A stretch of 64,000 nt of DNA from Vibrio sp. SCSIO 43137 (lineage in GTDB: Bacteria > Pseudomonadota > Gammaproteobacteria > Enterobacterales > Vibrionaceae): NCBI RefSeq assembly GCF_028201475.1, contig NZ_CP116383.1, positions 3,038,001 to 3,102,000 on the forward strand, in the 5' to 3' direction. Under the pieces are notes generated by a model. That model did no database searches. It had not been told where the DNA came from and saw only the letters and a list, made by a program, of their open reading frames with translations. Made by a program: the position numbers and the translations under genes. This document shows, piece after piece, positions 10,236-20,091 of the stretch (positions are counted from its first letter, which is position 1; every line of letters begins with the position of its first letter).

Positions 10236-11420
10236 TTAAGCGAAGATTTTAGCAACAACACCAGCACCAACTGTACGGCCACCTTCACGGATAGCGAAGC
10301 GTAGACCTTCGTCCATCGCGATTGGAGCGATCAGTTCAACAGTCATCTGAACGTTGTCACCTGGCATTACCATTTCTACGCCTTCAGGTAGAGTGATGTC
10401 ACCAGTTACGTCAGTTGTACGGAAGTAGAACTGTGGACGGTAGCCTTTGAAGAATGGAGTGTGACGACCACCTTCATCTTTAGACAGAACGTATACTTCT
10501 GACTCGAACTTAGTGTGTGGAGTGATTGAACCAGGAGCTGCAAGTACTTGACCACGCTCTACTTCTTCACGCTTAGTACCACGTAGAAGTGCACCAACGT
10601 TCTCACCCGCACGACCTTCGTCTAGAAGCTTACGGAACATCTCAACACCTGTACAAGTTGTTGAAGTTGTTTCTTTAATACCAACGATTTCTACTTCGTC
10701 ACCTACACGTAGGATACCACGCTCGATACGGCCAGTTACTACTGTACCACGACCCTGGATTGAGAATACGTCTTCGATTGGTAGTAGGAACGGCTGGTCT
10801 ACTGCACGCTCTGGCTCTGGGATGTAAGAATCTAGCGCCTCTGCTAGTTCTACAATCTTGTCTTCCCACTCTTTCTCGCCGTTTAGGGCACCAAGAGCTG
10901 AACCTTGAATTACTGGCAGGTCATCACCTGGGAATTCGTACTCAGAAAGAAGTTCACGAACTTCCATTTCTACTAGTTCTAGTAGTTCTTCATCATCAAC
11001 CATGTCACATTTGTTCATGAATACGATGATGTAAGGGATACCAACCTGACGGCCTAGTAGGATGTGCTCACGAGTCTGAGGCATTGGGCCGTCAGTCGCA
11101 GCTACTACAAGGATACCACCGTCCATCTGAGCAGCACCGGTGATCATGTTTTTAACATAGTCAGCGTGTCCTGGGCAGTCTACGTGTGCGTAGTGACGAG
11201 TTGGAGTGTCGTACTCAACGTGAGAAGTTGCGATTGTGATACCGCGCTCACGCTCTTCTGGAGCGTTATCGATTGATGCGAAGTCTTTCGCTTCACCGCC
11301 GTACACTTTAGCAAGAGTTGTACAGATTGCAGCAGTTAGAGTTGTTTTACCGTGGTCAACGTGGCCGATAGTACCAACGTTTACGTGCGGTTTCGTACGT
11401 TCAAATTTTTCTTTAGACAC
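10236..11420 (-). CDS. tuf: Translation elongation factor EF-Tu
   Basis: EF-Tu delivers aminoacyl-tRNA to the ribosomal A site as a GTP complex. The 394-residue protein has the G domain at the N-terminus with GHVDHGKT (residues 19-26), DCPGH (81-85) and NKCD (136-139). Two beta-barrel domains follow, ending in [14 protein letters not shown]. It is the last gene of the str operon (rpsL-rpsG-fusA-tuf). A promoter in the 139-base gap after fusA may give extra expression. The copy corresponds to tufA by position. Confidence 0.99.
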   Translation of the reverse strand: MSKEKFERTKPHVNVGTIGHVDHGKTTLTAAICTTLAKVYGGEAKDFASIDNAPEERERGITIATSHVEYDTPTRHYAHVDCPGHADYVKNMITGAAQMDGGILVVAATDGPMPQTREHILLGRQVGIPYIIVFMNKCDMVDDEELLELVEMEVRELLSEYEFPGDDLPVIQGSALGALNGEKEWEDKIVELAEALDSYIPEPERAVDQPFLLPIEDVFSIQGRGTVVTGRIERGILRVGDEVEIVGIKETTSTTCTGVEMFRKLLDEGRAGENVGALLRGTKREEVERGQVLAAPGSITPHTKFESEVYVLSKDEGGRHTPFFKGYRPQFYFRTTDVTGDITLPEGVEMVMPGDNVQMTVELIAPIAMDEGLRFAIREGGRTVGAGVVAKIFA

Positions 11421-11486
11421 GATCGTGTTCCTTACCTAGTTATGATTCACCCCAAGCATTAGTGTTGAGGCGCGCCAGAATTTGCT

Positions 11487-11515
11487 ATTTTATGCGCCAA
11501 CAGCAGTTAACGCAA
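11487..11515 (-). promoter_or_regulatory. Possible internal promoter for tuf
   Basis: In the 139-base fusA-tuf gap the minus strand reads TTGCGT (11510-11515), 17 bases, then TAAAAT (11487-11492), about 65 bases upstream of the tuf start. Extra tuf promoters inside the str operon are known in E. coli. This one is inferred from motif spacing only. Confidence 0.5.
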
Positions 11516-11559
11516 TAGATTCATTATTAAACAACTAGTCATTATAAAATAACGAGTTA

Positions 11560-13656
11560 TTAACCACGTTCTGCAATGATGGCTTCAGCCACATTCTTAG
11601 GTACTTCAGCGTATTCATAGAACTCCATGGAATACGATGCACGTCCCTGAGTTGCGGAGCGCAGATCAGTTGCGTAGCCAAACATCACTGAAAGTGGCAC
11701 TTGCGCACGAATGATTTTCAGACCGCCATGGCCTTCATCCATACCCTCGATAATGCCGCGGCGACGGTTTAGATCACCAACCACATCACCCATCCAATCT
11801 TCAGGTGTTGTTACTTCAACCTTCATCATTGGTTCAAGAAGAACAGGCTGTGCATCCAGCGCACCCTTCCTGAACGCCATTGAGCCGGCGATTTTAAACG
11901 CCATCTCACTTGAGTCAACATCGTGGTATGAACCATCGAATAGTGTTGCCTTAACATCCAGTACAGGATAACCAGCTAACACACCGTTGTTCATCTGTTC
12001 TTCGATACCTTTCGCTACCGAACTGATGTATTCCTTAGGAACAGCACCACCCACGATCTCGTCTACAAATACAAAACCTTCACCTTGCTCAGAAGGTTCC
12101 AGTTTAAGCCAGACATGACCATATTGACCGCGTCCGCCAGACTGACGAACAAACTTGCCTTCCACTTCCGTTTTACCACGGATAGTTTCACGGTAAGCCA
12201 CCTGAGGTTTACCCACGTTACAGTCAACGCTGAATTCGCGCTTCATACGATCAACAATGATATCAAGGTGCAGTTCACCCATACCTGAAATCAATGTTTG
12301 TCCGGTTTCATCATCTGTTTCAACACGGAATGACGGATCTTCTGCTGCCAGTTTGCCTAGCGCAATACCCATCTTTTCCTGATCTGCTTTAGAGCGAGGC
12401 TCTACAGCGATCTGAATTACCGGCTCAGGGAACTCCATTCGCTCCAGAACAACTTTAGAGTTCTGGTCACAAAGAGTATCACCTGTAGTGACTTCTTTAA
12501 GGCCAATTGCTGCTGCAATATCACCTGCGCGAACTTCTTTGATCTCTTCACGCTTGTTCGAGTGCATCTGAACAATACGTCCGAAACGTTCACGCTTGCC
12601 TTTTACCGAGTTAAATACCGTATCACCGGAGTTAACAACACCAGAGTAAACGCGCATAAAGGTCAGAGTACCTACAAACGGGTCTGTAGCAATCTTAAAT
12701 GCCAGAGCTGAGAATGGTTCGTTGTCGTCTGCATGACGCTCAACTTCCTTCTCATCTTCATCAACACCTTTAATTGCCGGTACATCTACCGGAGCCGGAA
12801 GGAATTCAATAACCGCATCAAGTACCGCTTGTACGCCTTTGTTCTTAAATGCACTACCACAGGTAGCAAGAACAATTTCATTGTTCAGGGTACGAATTCT
12901 CAATGCTTCCTTAAGTTCAGCTTCGGTCAGGTCGCCTTCCTCAAGGTATTTTTCCATCAGCTCTTCGGTTGCTTCAGCTGCGGTTTCAACTAAGTTGTTA
13001 CGCCACTTTTCGGCTAATTCTTGCATATCTGCCGGAATGTCTTCATAAGTGAAGGTCATGCCCTGGTCGGCTTCATTCCAGTTGATAGCTTTCATCTTGA
13101 TAAGGTCAACAACACCTTTGAACTCATCTTCCGCACCAATGTTTAGCTGGATAGGAACCGGGTTCGCACCAAGACGATCTTTAATTTGTTCAACAACACG
13201 TAAGAAATCTGCACCTGCACGGTCCATCTTGTTAACAAATACCATGCGTGGAACGCTGTATTTATCAGCCTGACGCCAAACCGTTTCAGATTGAGGCTCA
13301 ACACCTGATGAACCACAGAAAACAACAACCGCACCATCAAGCACACGCAATGAACGCTCTACTTCGATAGTAAAGTCAACGTGTCCCGGGGTGTCGATAA
13401 TGTTTATGCGATGTTCATCGAACTGCGCTTCCATACCACGCCAGAAAGTTGTAGTAGCAGCAGATGTGATTGTAATACCACGCTCTTGCTCCTGCTCCAT
13501 CCAGTCCATGGTAGCAGCGCCATCGTGTACTTCGCCGATCTTATGAGACAGACCAGTGTAGAACAGAATACGCTCACTTGTAGTTGTCTTACCTGCATCT
13601 ACGTGAGCAACGATACCGATATTACGGTAGCGCTCAATAGGAGTTTTACGAGCCAC
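11560..13656 (-). CDS. fusA: Translation elongation factor EF-G
   Basis: EF-G is the GTPase that drives translocation of tRNA and mRNA on the ribosome and, with RRF, recycles ribosomes. The 698-residue protein has G motifs AHVDAGKT (residues 17-24), DTPGH (88-92) and NKMD (142-145), then domains II-V ending in the conserved [20 protein letters not shown]. It lies in the str operon, 150 bases downstream of rpsG; that gap is rich in RNA structure. Length is slightly below the E. coli protein (704). Confidence 0.98.
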   Translation of the reverse strand: MARKTPIERYRNIGIVAHVDAGKTTTSERILFYTGLSHKIGEVHDGAATMDWMEQEQERGITITSAATTTFWRGMEAQFDEHRINIIDTPGHVDFTIEVERSLRVLDGAVVVFCGSSGVEPQSETVWRQADKYSVPRMVFVNKMDRAGADFLRVVEQIKDRLGANPVPIQLNIGAEDEFKGVVDLIKMKAINWNEADQGMTFTYEDIPADMQELAEKWRNNLVETAAEATEELMEKYLEEGDLTEAELKEALRIRTLNNEIVLATCGSAFKNKGVQAVLDAVIEFLPAPVDVPAIKGVDEDEKEVERHADDNEPFSALAFKIATDPFVGTLTFMRVYSGVVNSGDTVFNSVKGKRERFGRIVQMHSNKREEIKEVRAGDIAAAIGLKEVTTGDTLCDQNSKVVLERMEFPEPVIQIAVEPRSKADQEKMGIALGKLAAEDPSFRVETDDETGQTLISGMGELHLDIIVDRMKREFSVDCNVGKPQVAYRETIRGKTEVEGKFVRQSGGRGQYGHVWLKLEPSEQGEGFVFVDEIVGGAVPKEYISSVAKGIEEQMNNGVLAGYPVLDVKATLFDGSYHDVDSSEMAFKIAGSMAFRKGALDAQPVLLEPMMKVEVTTPEDWMGDVVGDLNRRRGIIEGMDEGHGGLKIIRAQVPLSVMFGYATDLRSATQGRASYSMEFYEYAEVPKNVAEAIIAERG

Positions 13657-13684
13657 GATTGAATCCTCTTTACTTAGAGACTTA

Positions 13685-13767
13685 GGGACTATTGCTATCT
13701 CTAAGTTATGATTAAAAAATCAATTCCCTAGATATAGCAATAGTTCCTAGCATATGCATAGGAACTA
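13685..13767 (-). repeat. Overlapping inverted repeats between rpsG and fusA
   Basis: GGGACTATTGCTAT (13685-13698) pairs with ATAGCAATAGTTCC (13734-13747) with one G-T pair. The inner part of the second arm, AGTTCCTA (13742-13749), is also perfectly complementary to TAGGAACT (13759-13766). The two hairpins are mutually exclusive in RNA. No gene lies here. A role in setting fusA expression relative to rpsG is inference. Confidence 0.55.
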
Positions 13768-13768
13768 A

Positions 13769-13795
13769 AGAAATGCTGCGGGGAACCCCGCAGCA
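13769..13795 (-). terminator. Hairpin (attenuator-like) after rpsG
   Basis: A perfect 10-base-pair stem TGCTGCGGGG/CCCCGCAGCA with a two-base loop lies 11 bases after the rpsG stop. On the minus strand it is followed by TTTCTTT, a weak U-tract. It could be a partial terminator reducing read-through into fusA-tuf, or an RNA-stabilising end. Confidence 0.6.
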
Positions 13796-13806
13796 CTATA
13801 AAGGTA

Positions 13807-14277
13807 TTACCAGCGGTAATGTGCGAACGCTTTGTTAGCGTCAGCCATGCGGTGAACGTCTTCACGTTTCTTAACCGCAGTACCTTTGTTCTCAGACGCG
13901 TCTAGCATTTCAGCAGCTAGGCGTTGAGCCATAGATTTTTCACCACGCTTACGCGCAGCTTCAACCAACCAACGCATAGCAAGAGCGTTACGGCGAACCG
14001 GACGAACTTCTACAGGTACTTGGTAAGTTGAACCACCCACACGGCGAGATTTAACTTCTACCGCTGGACGAACATTTTCAAGAGCTTCTTCAAATACTGC
14101 TAAGTGATCTTTACCAGATTTCTCAGCCATAGTATCTAGGGCACCGTATACGATTTTTTCGGCAGTTGATTTTTTACCGTCAACCATAACGATGTTTACA
14201 AATTTTGCCAGCAGCTCAGATTTGAACTTAGGATCTGGAAGGATCTTACGCTGACCAATTACGCGACGACGTGGCAT
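13807..14277 (-). CDS. rpsG: 30S ribosomal protein S7
   Basis: S7 nucleates assembly of the small-subunit head and, in E. coli, represses the str operon by binding the rpsL-rpsG intercistronic mRNA. The 156-residue protein starts [20 protein letters not shown]. It contains the signature region [20 protein letters not shown] (about residues 66-85) and ends AHYRW. It lies between rpsL and fusA in the str operon. Confidence 0.98.
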   Translation of the reverse strand: MPRRRVIGQRKILPDPKFKSELLAKFVNIVMVDGKKSTAEKIVYGALDTMAEKSGKDHLAVFEEALENVRPAVEVKSRRVGGSTYQVPVEVRPVRRNALAMRWLVEAARKRGEKSMAQRLAAEMLDASENKGTAVKKREDVHRMADANKAFAHYRW

Positions 14278-14384
14278 AGGAATTTCTCCGTTGTCTTCTT
14301 CAGGTTATCCAAAACTTTTCAGTTTCTTCAAAAAATACAAATAATTGATGTTTGGCCTTACTTAACGCTGTACTAAACAGAGAA
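14278..14384 (-). promoter_or_regulatory. rpsL-rpsG intercistronic region, probable S7 repressor site
   Basis: This 107-base gap resembles, from memory, the E. coli S7-binding mRNA region. Near the rpsL end it carries GTTAAGTAAGGCCAAAC. Near rpsG it carries GTTTTGGATAACCTGAA, then AACGGAG as the ribosome-binding site. In E. coli free S7 binds here and blocks rpsG translation. The resemblance is in sequence; the function is inferred by homology. Confidence 0.6.
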
Positions 14385-14762
<378 letters not shown>

Positions 14763-14827
14763 CTAGCTCCTGATTTTGCTGAAATTAAGCTTTGTGAAAA
14801 ATCTATCCCTACTATGAGGGACGCAAA

Positions 14828-14856
14828 ATTCTATTCACGGATGAGAGGTGTGTCAA
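14828..14856 (-). promoter_or_regulatory. str operon promoter
   Basis: On the minus strand a perfect TTGACA (14851-14856) and TAGAAT (14828-14833) are separated by 17 bases, with the predicted start near 14821, about 60 bases upstream of rpsL. Confidence 0.85.
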
Positions 14857-14952
14857 GGTATTTCGGATCAAAAATGTACAGGTGAGATCAGTGAAATCGG
14901 GCAATTATTCACAGTTAGTTATTAAAAGTGCAAAAGCATTCAGTAACGGGCT

Positions 14953-15234
14953 TTAACCCCAGCTCAGAGACAGTTGATGTGCGGCGGTAAGATCAACAAA
15001 ACCATCGAAGCCGACCAACTGAATATATTCAGGGTTTTCTACATTCAGACCTCTGGCTTTTATATCTTCTGTCAGGGCATAACAGGTAAAGCATTCACTA
15101 TTTAGCAGATGATGTTCCGGGTGCTGTTGCATAACGGCATAAACAGCATCCTGAACAAGAAGAACGGCATCTCCTTCAGCAACCAGACTAAGTAGATCGT
15201 GCAGATGACGGGCATGATTAACGATATGCAACAT
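14953..15234 (-). CDS. tusB: Sulfurtransferase complex subunit TusB
   Basis: TusB is one of three subunits (TusBCD) of the sulfur relay that carries persulfide from TusA to TusE and on to MnmA for 2-thiolation of U34 in Lys, Glu and Gln tRNAs. The 93-residue protein matches DsrH/TusB in length and start (MLHIVNHARHLHDLL) and in the ending HQLSLSWG. It lacks an obvious active-site Cys, as expected for this subunit. It is last in the yheO-tusDCB operon, 12 bases after tusC. Confidence 0.9.
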   Translation of the reverse strand: MLHIVNHARHLHDLLSLVAEGDAVLLVQDAVYAVMQQHPEHHLLNSECFTCYALTEDIKARGLNVENPEYIQLVGFDGFVDLTAAHQLSLSWG

Positions 15235-15246
15235 TTTCGGCTAACT

Positions 15247-15603
15247 CTAAAACATAAGAACTTTCTGGCAGCTACGCAGTTTTTCGGCCAGTTGCTGCTG
15301 AGATAACGGCTCGGTATCAAGTAACAGTGGCAGCTTAGCGACGCCTTGCTTCTCAAGGGAAGAACGGCAAATATAAACCTGCTCGATGTCGTACAATTCC
15401 ATCAGCTTAAACGCTGGTGAGTAATTGCGGCTATAAATCTGTTCAGCCTGCTGACCGGCAATAAGCTGAGTTACCCCTTCGCCGATAAAGAATACTGCGA
15501 TCTCTTCACTGTAAGCCGAGGCTGCCAGCAGTGCGTCCAGTCCTTCTCTTCCCTTGGAACTGCTATGGGGATGACTACGGAATACAAAACCAATCTGACT
15601 CAA
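15247..15603 (-). CDS. tusC: Sulfurtransferase complex subunit TusC
   Basis: TusC is the DsrF-like subunit of the TusBCD sulfur relay for tRNA 2-thiouridine synthesis. The 118-residue protein starts [20 protein letters not shown] and has the DsrE-fold pattern of the family ([20 protein letters not shown]). It overlaps the tusD end by 4 bases, indicating coupled translation, and is followed by tusB. Confidence 0.92.
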   Translation of the reverse strand: MSQIGFVFRSHPHSSSKGREGLDALLAASAYSEEIAVFFIGEGVTQLIAGQQAEQIYSRNYSPAFKLMELYDIEQVYICRSSLEKQGVAKLPLLLDTEPLSQQQLAEKLRSCQKVLMF

Positions 15604-15992
15604 AACTGAACCACCCTGTCCTGAGTTAACAGAGCTTCCGCCAGACTACCTAAACCGGTCTGCTCAAAACCGTTAGCCAGATTATGCTGATCTTTTCTAT
15701 GCTGTACCGCTTCATCATGGCCGATAACCCCTCTTCTGAGAGCAGCTGCAACACAAGTTTCCAGCCGGACATCGTGTTTGATGGCCAGTTGCTGCCACGC
15801 TGACGTGATATCAAACTCATCATTGGCTGGCACAACTAAAGAGGAGCCGTTGCTCACCCCATCCTGATAAAAGAATACCGAAGTAAGACGGTGACCTTTT
15901 TCCAGCAAGGCACAGGCAAAGCCATAAGCACTTCTTGCTGACTGATCACCATATACACTGCCGTTAACAAGAAGGGTGTAGCTCAGACTCAC
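15600..15992 (-). CDS. tusD: Sulfurtransferase complex subunit TusD
   Basis: TusD (DsrE-like) carries the active-site cysteine that accepts sulfur from TusA. The 130-residue protein starts [20 protein letters not shown]. The catalytic Cys is residue 80 in [16 protein letters not shown], matching Cys78 of E. coli. Starts overlap by 4 bases with the preceding yheO-type gene and the following tusC, so the four genes form one translationally coupled operon. Confidence 0.93.
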   Translation of the reverse strand: MSLSYTLLVNGSVYGDQSARSAYGFACALLEKGHRLTSVFFYQDGVSNGSSLVVPANDEFDITSAWQQLAIKHDVRLETCVAAALRRGVIGHDEAVQHRKDQHNLANGFEQTGLGSLAEALLTQDRVVQF

Positions 15993-16711
15993 TTCTCGCC
16001 GTCCTCGGTTTTACGCTGACGGATATACAGGTAAACCGTATGCTTGGAGATATTCAAACGTTCAGCAACACGGTTAATGGCATCTTTAATGTCAAAAATA
16101 CCTTTATCGTACAGCTCCATAACAATCTGACGGTTCTTAGTATTGTTAGAAACAGACTTGTCAGCATTGATATCTTCAATGGTATGCTCAACCGTCTGAT
16201 CAACCAGTTCAACTACATCACTGGCAAAGTTCACTGATGATGCCGCTTCTTTTGCTTCTTCGGTTGGCATAAAAGATTGCAGAACCTGAGAGAAAGGCGC
16301 ATCCAGATTGATGTTGATACAGAGAAGACCGATAACGCGATTACTGCCATTGCGAATAGCGATGGTAATCGACTTCATCAATACTCCACCTTTAGCTCTG
16401 GTAAAATAGGCGCGGGAAAAGTTTCGTTCAGAGCCTTCAATATCCTTCAGCATCTTCAATGCCAGATCGGTAATTGGCGAACCAACCTTACGGCCGGTAT
16501 TCTCACCATTGGCAATTTTGATTGCAGACGTATCTAAGTTCTCAAGCGAATGAAGTACAATCTCACAGAAAGGACCAATCAACCCGGCAATACCATCCAC
16601 TACCGCCTCATAGGAACGTAAGATAATTAAATCATGTTCACTGAAGGGCTCCACAACAACGGATTCTATCTCCATCAACGCATCTGCGTGCATCACTTCT
16701 GATGTTGTCAC
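15989..16711 (-). CDS. YheO-type PAS-like/HTH transcriptional regulator
   Basis: This looks like the YheO family of putative regulators: an N-terminal PAS-like domain (about residues 10-125) and a C-terminal helix-turn-helix ([20 protein letters not shown], about residues 208-227). I start at a GTG behind TGAGG, which gives 240 residues, the E. coli YheO length; a longer ATG start at 16738 lacks a good site. It overlaps tusD by 4 bases, as in E. coli. Its ligand and targets are unknown. Control of tus genes is only suggested by the operon. Confidence 0.85.
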   Translation of the reverse strand: MTTSEVMHADALMEIESVVVEPFSEHDLIILRSYEAVVDGIAGLIGPFCEIVLHSLENLDTSAIKIANGENTGRKVGSPITDLALKMLKDIEGSERNFSRAYFTRAKGGVLMKSITIAIRNGSNRVIGLLCININLDAPFSQVLQSFMPTEEAKEAASSVNFASDVVELVDQTVEHTIEDINADKSVSNNTKNRQIVMELYDKGIFDIKDAINRVAERLNISKHTVYLYIRQRKTEDGEK

Positions 16712-16814
16712 AACTACTAACCTCAGATTAAAAATCAATTAATTCGTGCAAGTTTATCAGATATTTTGACACAAGCACCGTAATAGTACGAAATTAGATC
16801 AATTAAGCGCGATC

Positions 16815-16840
16815 AAAAAGGCCCGGTAGCAACCGGGCCT
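16815..16840 (-). terminator. Terminator of fkpA
   Basis: A perfect AGGCCCGGT/ACCGGGCCT stem with a four-base loop is followed on the minus strand by T5. It lies 17 bases past the fkpA stop and separates it from the yheO-tus operon. Confidence 0.85.
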
Positions 16841-16857
16841 GTCTCTGATATAATTTA

Positions 16858-17643
16858 TTACTGCTCTGCTGCCTGCTCTTTATTTACGCTTACCAGCTCT
16901 ACCTCAAACACCAATGTAGAGTTAGCCGGAATGGTCGGCGTATCTTGCTCGCCATAAGCCAGCTGTGGCGGGATAACAAATTTAAACTTAGAGCCAACCG
17001 GCATTAACTGAACACCTTCTGTCCAGCCCGGAATAACGCGATCCAGCGGGAAGCTGGCAGTCTGGTTTCTGTCATAAGAGCTATCAAATTTAGTTCCGTC
17101 TGTCAGGGTACCAACATAGTGTACTTCAACGGTATCGGAAGCAGCCGGCTTTTCACCTTCTGCCGGGGTCAGTACCTGATAAAGAAGACCCGATTCAGTT
17201 TTCTTCACGCCTTCTTGCTTTTCAAACTCAGCGCGGAACTCTTCACCAGCTTTCACAGTAGCGGCGGCTTTTTCTTTCGCCATCTCTTCTACTTTAGCGG
17301 CAACACGCTGATCAAGAGAGGCAAGTGTTGCCTGAATTTCTTCCTCAGTCAGGCCTGGTTTTCCTGCAAACGAGTCTTCAATACCTTTCAGTACTAGCTC
17401 TTTATCCAGATTGACACCCAACTCAGATGGCTTCTCCAGACTGGTCTCAAAATAGTTAGCAAAAGAGACACCAATGGCATAAGCCGCCTTCTCGTCATCA
17501 GACTTAAAGGTGATTGCTGCACTCGTTTCTGGCTGAACCTGTTCAGCTTTCGCTACTTCTTCTTTCGGGGCTTCTTCTTTTCCACAGCCTACAGCCAATG
17601 CAACAGTTGCTGCTAATAGGGACACTTTAAACAAAGATTTCAT
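16858..17643 (-). CDS. fkpA: FKBP-type peptidyl-prolyl isomerase FkpA
   Basis: FkpA is an envelope folding catalyst and chaperone. I start at MKSLFKVSLLAATVALAVGC behind TGGAGA, giving 261 residues; the longer reading frame from 17688 has no support. An N-terminal signal is followed by a dimerisation domain (about residues 50-140, with AAYAIGVSFANYF) and a C-terminal FKBP domain (about 160-255, with HYVGTLTDGTKFDSSYDR and VIPGWTEGVQLMPVG). The signal ends in AVGC, a possible lipobox, so this homologue may be a lipoprotein like Mip rather than soluble as in E. coli. Confidence 0.92.
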   Translation of the reverse strand: MKSLFKVSLLAATVALAVGCGKEEAPKEEVAKAEQVQPETSAAITFKSDDEKAAYAIGVSFANYFETSLEKPSELGVNLDKELVLKGIEDSFAGKPGLTEEEIQATLASLDQRVAAKVEEMAKEKAAATVKAGEEFRAEFEKQEGVKKTESGLLYQVLTPAEGEKPAASDTVEVHYVGTLTDGTKFDSSYDRNQTASFPLDRVIPGWTEGVQLMPVGSKFKFVIPPQLAYGEQDTPTIPANSTLVFEVELVSVNKEQAAEQ

Positions 17644-17781
17644 TAAGTTCTCCAGTTGAATGGCTTTGCCATCTATTTTTTCCTGCACGGATAAGCCGTA
17701 ATTATTACTGCTCTATGTGCAAATACGTTGTTGTATACTAAGGTATATGTCTTTCGACACAAACCGGAATGTTATTTTCTA

Positions 17782-18759
17782 ATGAGACGATTCTCTCACA
17801 TTGCGATAATCAGCTTTGTCATTTCTCTGTTAACTGGCTGTTTTTATTCCAGTCAGGATGATCAACGCTGGGATATTGCACCTAAAGGGGCAACCAGCTT
17901 TGCACTCAGCAGAGATGCCCGGTTTGCTCTGCTCTATTCCAATTCTAAGCAGCTACTGCTATGGGACCTGAAACAAGATAAAGAGCTGGCAGCCCTTGGC
18001 AAGCAAGATCCGGACGGAAATACCGTTTCTCATATCCGCATATCGGATAATAACCGCTATGCCGTAACGGCCACACAGCTTAACTTTGCCGTATGGGATC
18101 TCTCATGGACGCAAGCCAATGGTCTCTGGTCAATTTCTGACGGACTTATCAGAGACATTGACATCACCAGTAACGGCGAACAAGTGTTACTTGGTCTGTC
18201 AAACGGCAAGGCTATCTACGTGAACTTAGTCACCGGCCGCCGTTTAGAGTTCCTTGCCCACCGTGAAAAAGTTAACACAGTAGCCGTTTCTTCCAACGGC
18301 CGCTTCGCCCTTACCGGCGGCAATGACTACAAAGCTTATTTCTGGAATACGAAAACCGGTCAGGCACTGTATGTATTTGAACACGACGCCCGTATTAACC
18401 GGGTTGCCCTTCACCGGGATGGTAAGTTAGCGTTTACTTCTGACGGAGCAAACGATAGTTTTATCTGGGATTTAAAAACCGGACAGAAAATCACAGAACT
18501 CAAATCCTTCTCGCGGCAACTTGTTTTCTCCACGGCTCGCTTTTCCGATGACGGGAAATACCTGGTTACCGGCTCTCCTGCTGGCCGGGTTATGTTGTGG
18601 GATACCTCAAGCGGTGAAAGTATCGAAGGCTGGGAAGTGGAGCCGTTAAAAGAGACTCGCCCTCCCCGTGCAGTCGTGTATGATGCAGCCTTTGACGATC
18701 AAAACAGAGTTATTTCTGCGACTTCAGCAGGAATCGCACAAGCGTGGGAAGTAGATTGA
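17782..18759 (+). CDS. WD40-repeat lipoprotein of unknown function
   Basis: The start [20 protein letters not shown] gives a 325-residue lipoprotein with a clear lipobox (LTGC, Cys20); an upstream ATG at 17728 would put the signal inside the protein. The rest is a WD40 beta-propeller with repeat ends LLWDL, AVWDL, YFWNT, FIWDL, MLWDT and QAWEV, each preceded by a repeated D/N-G-(R/K) turn. Serine or asparagine follows the lipidated Cys only later (CFYSS), which favours outer-membrane sorting. The stop overlaps the slyX start (TGATG), and the gene diverges from fkpA. The function is unknown; a scaffold in the periplasm is a guess. Confidence 0.85.
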   Translation: MRRFSHIAIISFVISLLTGCFYSSQDDQRWDIAPKGATSFALSRDARFALLYSNSKQLLLWDLKQDKELAALGKQDPDGNTVSHIRISDNNRYAVTATQLNFAVWDLSWTQANGLWSISDGLIRDIDITSNGEQVLLGLSNGKAIYVNLVTGRRLEFLAHREKVNTVAVSSNGRFALTGGNDYKAYFWNTKTGQALYVFEHDARINRVALHRDGKLAFTSDGANDSFIWDLKTGQKITELKSFSRQLVFSTARFSDDGKYLVTGSPAGRVMLWDTSSGESIEGWEVEPLKETRPPRAVVYDAAFDDQNRVISATSAGIAQAWEVD

Positions 18760-18986
18760 TGAGCGAAGCAACAGAACAACAGCTGCTGAATAAAATAGAA
18801 GATTTAGAGTGCAAACTGGCTTTTCAGGAACAGAGCATTGAAGAGTTAAATGACGCTCTGAGCCAGCAGCAAATATTGATCTCTAAGATGCAGGATCAGA
18901 TGAAATATGTCGCCAACAAGGTGAAAAATATGGACACCTCAAATATGGCTGATCCATCAGAAGAGACACCTCCCCCTCACTATTAA
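18759..18986 (+). CDS. slyX: SlyX family protein
   Basis: SlyX is a small coiled-coil protein found next to slyD in many gammaproteobacteria; its function is not established. I use the ATG that overlaps the preceding stop (TGATG), giving 75 residues. The body is a continuous helix with heptads ([20 protein letters not shown], then [16 protein letters not shown]), and the end is the family-typical PPPHY. Coupling to a WD40 lipoprotein gene is notable. Confidence 0.93.
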   Translation: MSEATEQQLLNKIEDLECKLAFQEQSIEELNDALSQQQILISKMQDQMKYVANKVKNMDTSNMADPSEETPPPHY

Positions 18987-19011
18987 TGATCAGCTTGGCA
19001 TATTAGTCAGT

Positions 19012-19030
19012 TCCGGGCAGCTTTGCCCGG
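19012..19030. terminator. Short hairpin between convergent slyX and asparaginase genes
   Basis: CCGGGCA-GCTT-TGCCCGG forms a 7-base-pair stem in the 45-base gap between convergent genes. There is no T-run, so it is a weak terminator candidate at best. Confidence 0.4.
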
Positions 19031-19031
19031 A

Positions 19032-20000
19032 TTACTCATCAACAAATATTTTCACTTCCAGTTCACCGTTAACATCGATACTGGCGCGATACATGCCAAG
19101 GCTGTTCATGGCATTATGAATATTTCCCCGGCTATCGATGGCAATCAGTCCACCCTCTCCGCCCATGGCTTTCAGGTCTCCCTGAATCACGACTTCACTG
19201 GCAGTATAAACATCTTCTTTCAGGTAACGCATTCTGGCTGCAACATCTCCGGCCACCGCTTTACGGATAAAATACTCGCCCATCCCCGTTGTCGACACGG
19301 CAACATTGTTGTTCTCCGCAAAAGTACCGCAACCTATTAGTGGTGAATCACCTATCCGGCCATACTTCTTATTAGTAATACCGCCGGTACTGGTTGCTGC
19401 CGCCAGATTCCCTTGTTGATCAAGAGCAACTGCACCTACCGTGCCGAATTTTCTGTCATCAGGGTACTGCGAATCGGAAGCTTGCTGATAACTGGCTTCA
19501 GAAAGGGCATACATACCTTTCTCTTTCATAGACTGAAGCTGCTCATAGCGGCGATCGGTAAAAAAGTAATCTTGCTCCGTATACTCATAACCCAGCTCGA
19601 AAGCGAACTGCTCCGCGCCCTCTCCGTTAAGAAAAACATGTTCACTTTTATTCATCACATCCAGAGCAAGGGCTACGGGATTTTTTATATGACGGATAGC
19701 CGTTACCGCTCCGGCATTCATTTCTCTGCCGTGCATAACAGAAGCGTCCATCTCAACCATCTCGTTATGAGTTAAGACAGAACCTCTTCCTGCATTAAAC
19801 AGGGGTGAGTCCTCCAGAACTTTAACGGCAGCGACAACAGCCTCCGCAGCATCCTTTCCTTCACTCAGCAGTTTGTGACCAGCTGTAACTGACGCTTGCA
19901 GAGTGGAACGGATTTCATGGTTGAGTTCTGCGGTCAATTTCTGTTTCAGAATGGTGCCGGCACCGCCATGAATAGCGATAGAAAAAGGATTACTGTTCAT
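19032..20000 (-). CDS. Isoaspartyl peptidase / type III L-asparaginase
   Basis: This is an N-terminal-nucleophile hydrolase of the plant-type asparaginase (IaaA) family, which removes isoaspartyl residues from dipeptides and hydrolyses asparagine. The 322-residue precursor starts with the family motif IAIHGGAGT. The self-cleavage site precedes Thr187 in GTVGAVALDQQGNLAAATST, and GRIGDSPLIGCG follows. No signal peptide is seen. It is inserted between slyX and slyD relative to E. coli and lies downstream of the slyD terminator, so it probably has its own promoter. Substrate preference cannot be read from sequence. Confidence 0.92.
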   Translation of the reverse strand: MNSNPFSIAIHGGAGTILKQKLTAELNHEIRSTLQASVTAGHKLLSEGKDAAEAVVAAVKVLEDSPLFNAGRGSVLTHNEMVEMDASVMHGREMNAGAVTAIRHIKNPVALALDVMNKSEHVFLNGEGAEQFAFELGYEYTEQDYFFTDRRYEQLQSMKEKGMYALSEASYQQASDSQYPDDRKFGTVGAVALDQQGNLAAATSTGGITNKKYGRIGDSPLIGCGTFAENNNVAVSTTGMGEYFIRKAVAGDVAARMRYLKEDVYTASEVVIQGDLKAMGGEGGLIAIDSRGNIHNAMNSLGMYRASIDVNGELEVKIFVDE

Positions 20001-20055
20001 AAAGCTTAGAAGGCTCCTTTGCTGAGCGGGCTGAGCCGCAGAAATGTTTTAGTAT

Positions 20056-20085
20056 AAAAAAGCCTTCCGGCTGGAAGGCTTTTTT
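20056..20085 (-). terminator. Terminator of slyD
   Basis: A GCCTTCC-GGCT-GGAAGGC stem is flanked by A6 and T6 runs. It lies just after the slyD stop and upstream of the isoaspartyl peptidase gene. Confidence 0.9.
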
Positions 20086-20091
20086 ACTTAA

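Noticed and set aside
18744..18758. Upstream start for slyX adding five residues
   Set aside because: The ATG at 18759 overlaps the preceding stop in the usual TGATG manner and gives the family start.
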